This document shows positions 13,590 through 13,680 of a DNA stretch of 13,680 nucleotides, piece by piece. The stretch covers positions 1 through 13,680 of the forward strand of contig CAAFYX010000134.1 of assembly GCA_900767375.1 (NCBI GenBank), written 5' to 3'. Source of the DNA: Rikenellaceae bacterium. Lineage in GTDB: Bacteria > Bacteroidota > Bacteroidia > Bacteroidales > UBA932. The notes beneath the pieces were generated by a model. That model saw only the letters and a program-made list of their open reading frames with translations, did no database searches and had not been told where the DNA came from. Numbering within the stretch: position 1 is the stretch's first letter; each line of letters starts with the position of its first letter. The position numbers and the translations under genes are program-made.

Positions 13590-13680
13590 ATGAAATTTTT
13601 GACTGATGAGAAACTGCTGATTGTCGGTGCCGGTGGAATGATCGGCTCCAACATGGCTCAGACAGCTATGATGCTCGGAC
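13590..13680 (+). CDS. mdh: Malate dehydrogenase, N-terminus only (3' end outside window)
   Basis: Thirty codons are present from the ATG. The visible sequence KLLIVGAGGMIGSNMAQTAM is a Rossmann-fold NAD-binding start with the GxxGxxG glycines (GAGGMIG). From memory the segment FLTDEKL followed by this glycine loop and SNMAQTA matches the N-terminus of Bacteroidales malate dehydrogenases, which interconvert malate and oxaloacetate with NAD in the branched anaerobic TCA/fumarate route. Another NAD-dependent dehydrogenase or epimerase cannot be excluded from so few residues. It is expressed from its own promoter at 13538, divergent from the minus-strand promoter at 13478. Confidence 0.7.
   Translation, partial: MKFLTDEKLLIVGAGGMIGSNMAQTAMMLG

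Overview
The window looks like a compact piece of a Bacteroidales (Bacteroidota) chromosome of moderate GC. This is an inference from several things seen together: perfect TAnnTTTG (-7) boxes upstream of several genes, no clear Shine-Dalgarno sequences, an ECF sigma factor paired with a membrane-anchored beta-barrel protein, a TPR/EnvC pair, an NrdD/NrdG anaerobic ribonucleotide reductase, and a malate dehydrogenase start that reads like the Bacteroidales form. I see no insertion sequence, phage gene, CRISPR array, tRNA or rRNA.

Layout from left to right. (1) The 3' end of an unrecognised + strand gene converges with a minus-strand operon: ECF sigma factor, then a trans-envelope anti-sigma-like/outer-membrane-barrel protein, then tsaE. 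Two tandem hairpins inside the end of the first gene could terminate that operon. (2) Divergent from the sigma factor is a + operon of an exported TPR protein and a catalytically degenerate EnvC-type murein hydrolase activator, joined by an ATGA overlap. (3) A minus-strand CX5R tyrosine phosphatase overlaps the end of envC tail-to-tail by 34 bp. It shares a 76-bp region of interlocked divergent promoters with (4) a + operon of four genes: an RsbW/SpoIIAB-like ATPase, a STAS anti-anti-sigma protein, a RelA/SpoT-type (p)ppGpp synthetase with an uncharacterised C-terminal extension, and a protein fusing a Mesh1/SpoT-type (p)ppGpp hydrolase domain to an APH-type kinase domain. (5) Minus-strand nrdD-nrdG follows, convergent with the four-gene operon. 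(6) A minus-strand Sfp-type phosphopantetheinyl transferase ends at a perfect 12-bp hairpin. Upstream of it is a GC-rich, foldable, apparently non-coding stretch with its own promoter on the minus strand. (7) The window ends in the first 30 codons of a + strand malate dehydrogenase.

The most interesting region is about 6376-9691. A partner-switching pair (kinase plus phosphorylatable antagonist) is co-transcribed with a separate alarmone synthetase and an alarmone hydrolase-kinase fusion, and a tyrosine phosphatase is divergently transcribed from the same promoter region. All the catalytic residues I can check in the synthetase and hydrolase are present. This suggests a self-contained stress-signalling module linking (p)ppGpp turnover to protein phosphorylation; that link is inference. 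Second in interest are the sigma/anti-sigma-barrel pair and the structured RNA candidate at about 13300-13471.
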